DNA from: Lentisphaeria bacterium UBA1724 | GTDB lineage: Bacteria; Verrucomicrobiota; Lentisphaeria; Oligosphaerales; Oligosphaeraceae | NCBI GenBank assembly: GCA_002315885.1 | Contig: DCIO01000089.1 | Location: forward strand, 1-6,203 | Direction: 5' to 3' | Length of the DNA stretch: 6,203 bases | In this document: positions 5,822 to 6,203 of the stretch, one piece after another | Layout of the letters: every line of letters starts with the position of its first letter | Position numbering within the stretch: position 1 is the first letter of the stretch | Notes under the pieces: generated by a model | Told to the model about the DNA's origin: nothing | What the model saw: the letters and a program-made list of their open reading frames with translations, nothing else | The model's database searches: none | Made by a program: the position numbers and the translations under genes

Positions 5822-6203
5822 ATGGAAATTTTTGATAACGTCCCGTCCCTCAAGTCATTGATTTGTTCCTGGAAACAGGCTGGCAAGCGCATTGCGGTGG
5901 TCCCCACCATGGGCTATCTGCACGAAGGGCACCTCTCGCTCATCCGTATCGCCAAGAAGAATGCCGACAAGGTGGTGGTATCCATCTTCGTCAATCCCAC
6001 CCAATTTGGTCCCACGGAAGACCTGGACAAGTACCCACGGGATTTCGAGCGTGATGCGGAGTTGTGCCGTGCGGAAGGCGTGGATGCGATTTTCCATCCC
6101 ACGCCCGAAGCGATGTATGACGACGACTTCTCCGTGTGGGTCACGGAGGAGAGCCTCTCCAAGACACTCTGCGGGGCATTCCGTCCCATCCACTTCCGTG
6201 GCG
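5822..6203 (+). CDS. panC: Pantoate--beta-alanine ligase (pantothenate synthetase), N-terminal part
   Basis: PanC condenses pantoate with beta-alanine using ATP through a pantoyl-adenylate, the last step of pantothenate synthesis. The window holds the first 127 residues of a protein that normally has about 280; the right edge cuts it. PTMGYLHEGHLSL (28-40) is the nucleotide-binding HxGH motif (H34, H37), with Tyr at 32 where Ala is common. SIFVNPTQFGPTEDLDKYPR (54-73) includes the pantoate-binding Gln61. LCGAFRPIHFRG (117-127 region) is the substrate-site segment, with Ile where many homologues have Gly in RPGHFRG. A purine-rich stretch (GGAAGAAAGAG from 5807) precedes the ATG and serves as the ribosome site. 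Order and spacing (panB-panC) are those of a pan operon; panD is not seen. Confidence 0.96.
   Translation, partial: MEIFDNVPSLKSLICSWKQAGKRIAVVPTMGYLHEGHLSLIRIAKKNADKVVVSIFVNPTQFGPTEDLDKYPRDFERDAELCRAEGVDAIFHPTPEAMYDDDFSVWVTEESLSKTLCGAFRPIHFRG

Overview
This looks like ordinary chromosomal DNA of a Gram-negative-type bacterium with moderately high GC content in its genes. The evidence for a cell envelope with a periplasm is two exported proteins with Sec-type signal peptides and a membrane anti-sigma factor. Several starts have no convincing Shine-Dalgarno sequence (hsdM, the sigma factor, the coiled-coil gene), and the panB/panC protein sequences feel like those of the PVC superphylum (Lentisphaerae, Verrucomicrobia or Kiritimatiellota relatives). 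That placement is an impression only; the sequence does not prove it.

Layout. (1) 1-1438, minus strand: the modification (N6-adenine methyltransferase) subunit HsdM of a type I restriction-modification system. It is complete at the N-terminus and runs off the left edge a few residues before its expected end. (2) 1439-1616: AT-rich divergent intergenic region. (3) 1617-3271, plus strand: a tight three-gene set made of an ECF-type sigma factor, a zinc-binding-type transmembrane anti-sigma factor overlapping it by 4 bp, and a small exported proline-rich, charged coiled-coil protein starting 6 bp later. (4) 3272-3617: a 346-bp non-coding region dense in repeats. It holds two 47-bp imperfect direct repeats 124 bp apart, a perfect 16-bp palindrome and a small hairpin between them, a tandem 13-bp repeat, and a plausible sigma-70-type promoter for the next gene. 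(5) 3618-6203, plus strand: an exported Sel1-like (SLR/TPR-type) repeat protein, then panB 5 bp later and the start of panC 18 bp after that, cut by the right edge.

How the genes work together. The sigma and anti-sigma proteins form a regulatory pair. The anti-sigma should hold the sigma at the inner membrane until an envelope cue releases it, and the coiled-coil protein encoded with them would sit in the periplasm as a sensor, chaperone or regulon output (inference). PanB and PanC act in pantothenate (vitamin B5, then coenzyme A) synthesis: PanB makes ketopantoate, and PanC joins pantoate to beta-alanine. The Sel1-repeat gene probably shares their transcript, but no functional link is evident. 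HsdM belongs to a separate, divergently transcribed restriction system whose hsdS and hsdR genes are not visible here.

The most unusual parts are the structured intergenic region at 3272-3617 and the sigma/anti-sigma/coiled-coil set. I see no CRISPR array, tRNA, rRNA, transposase or phage gene.
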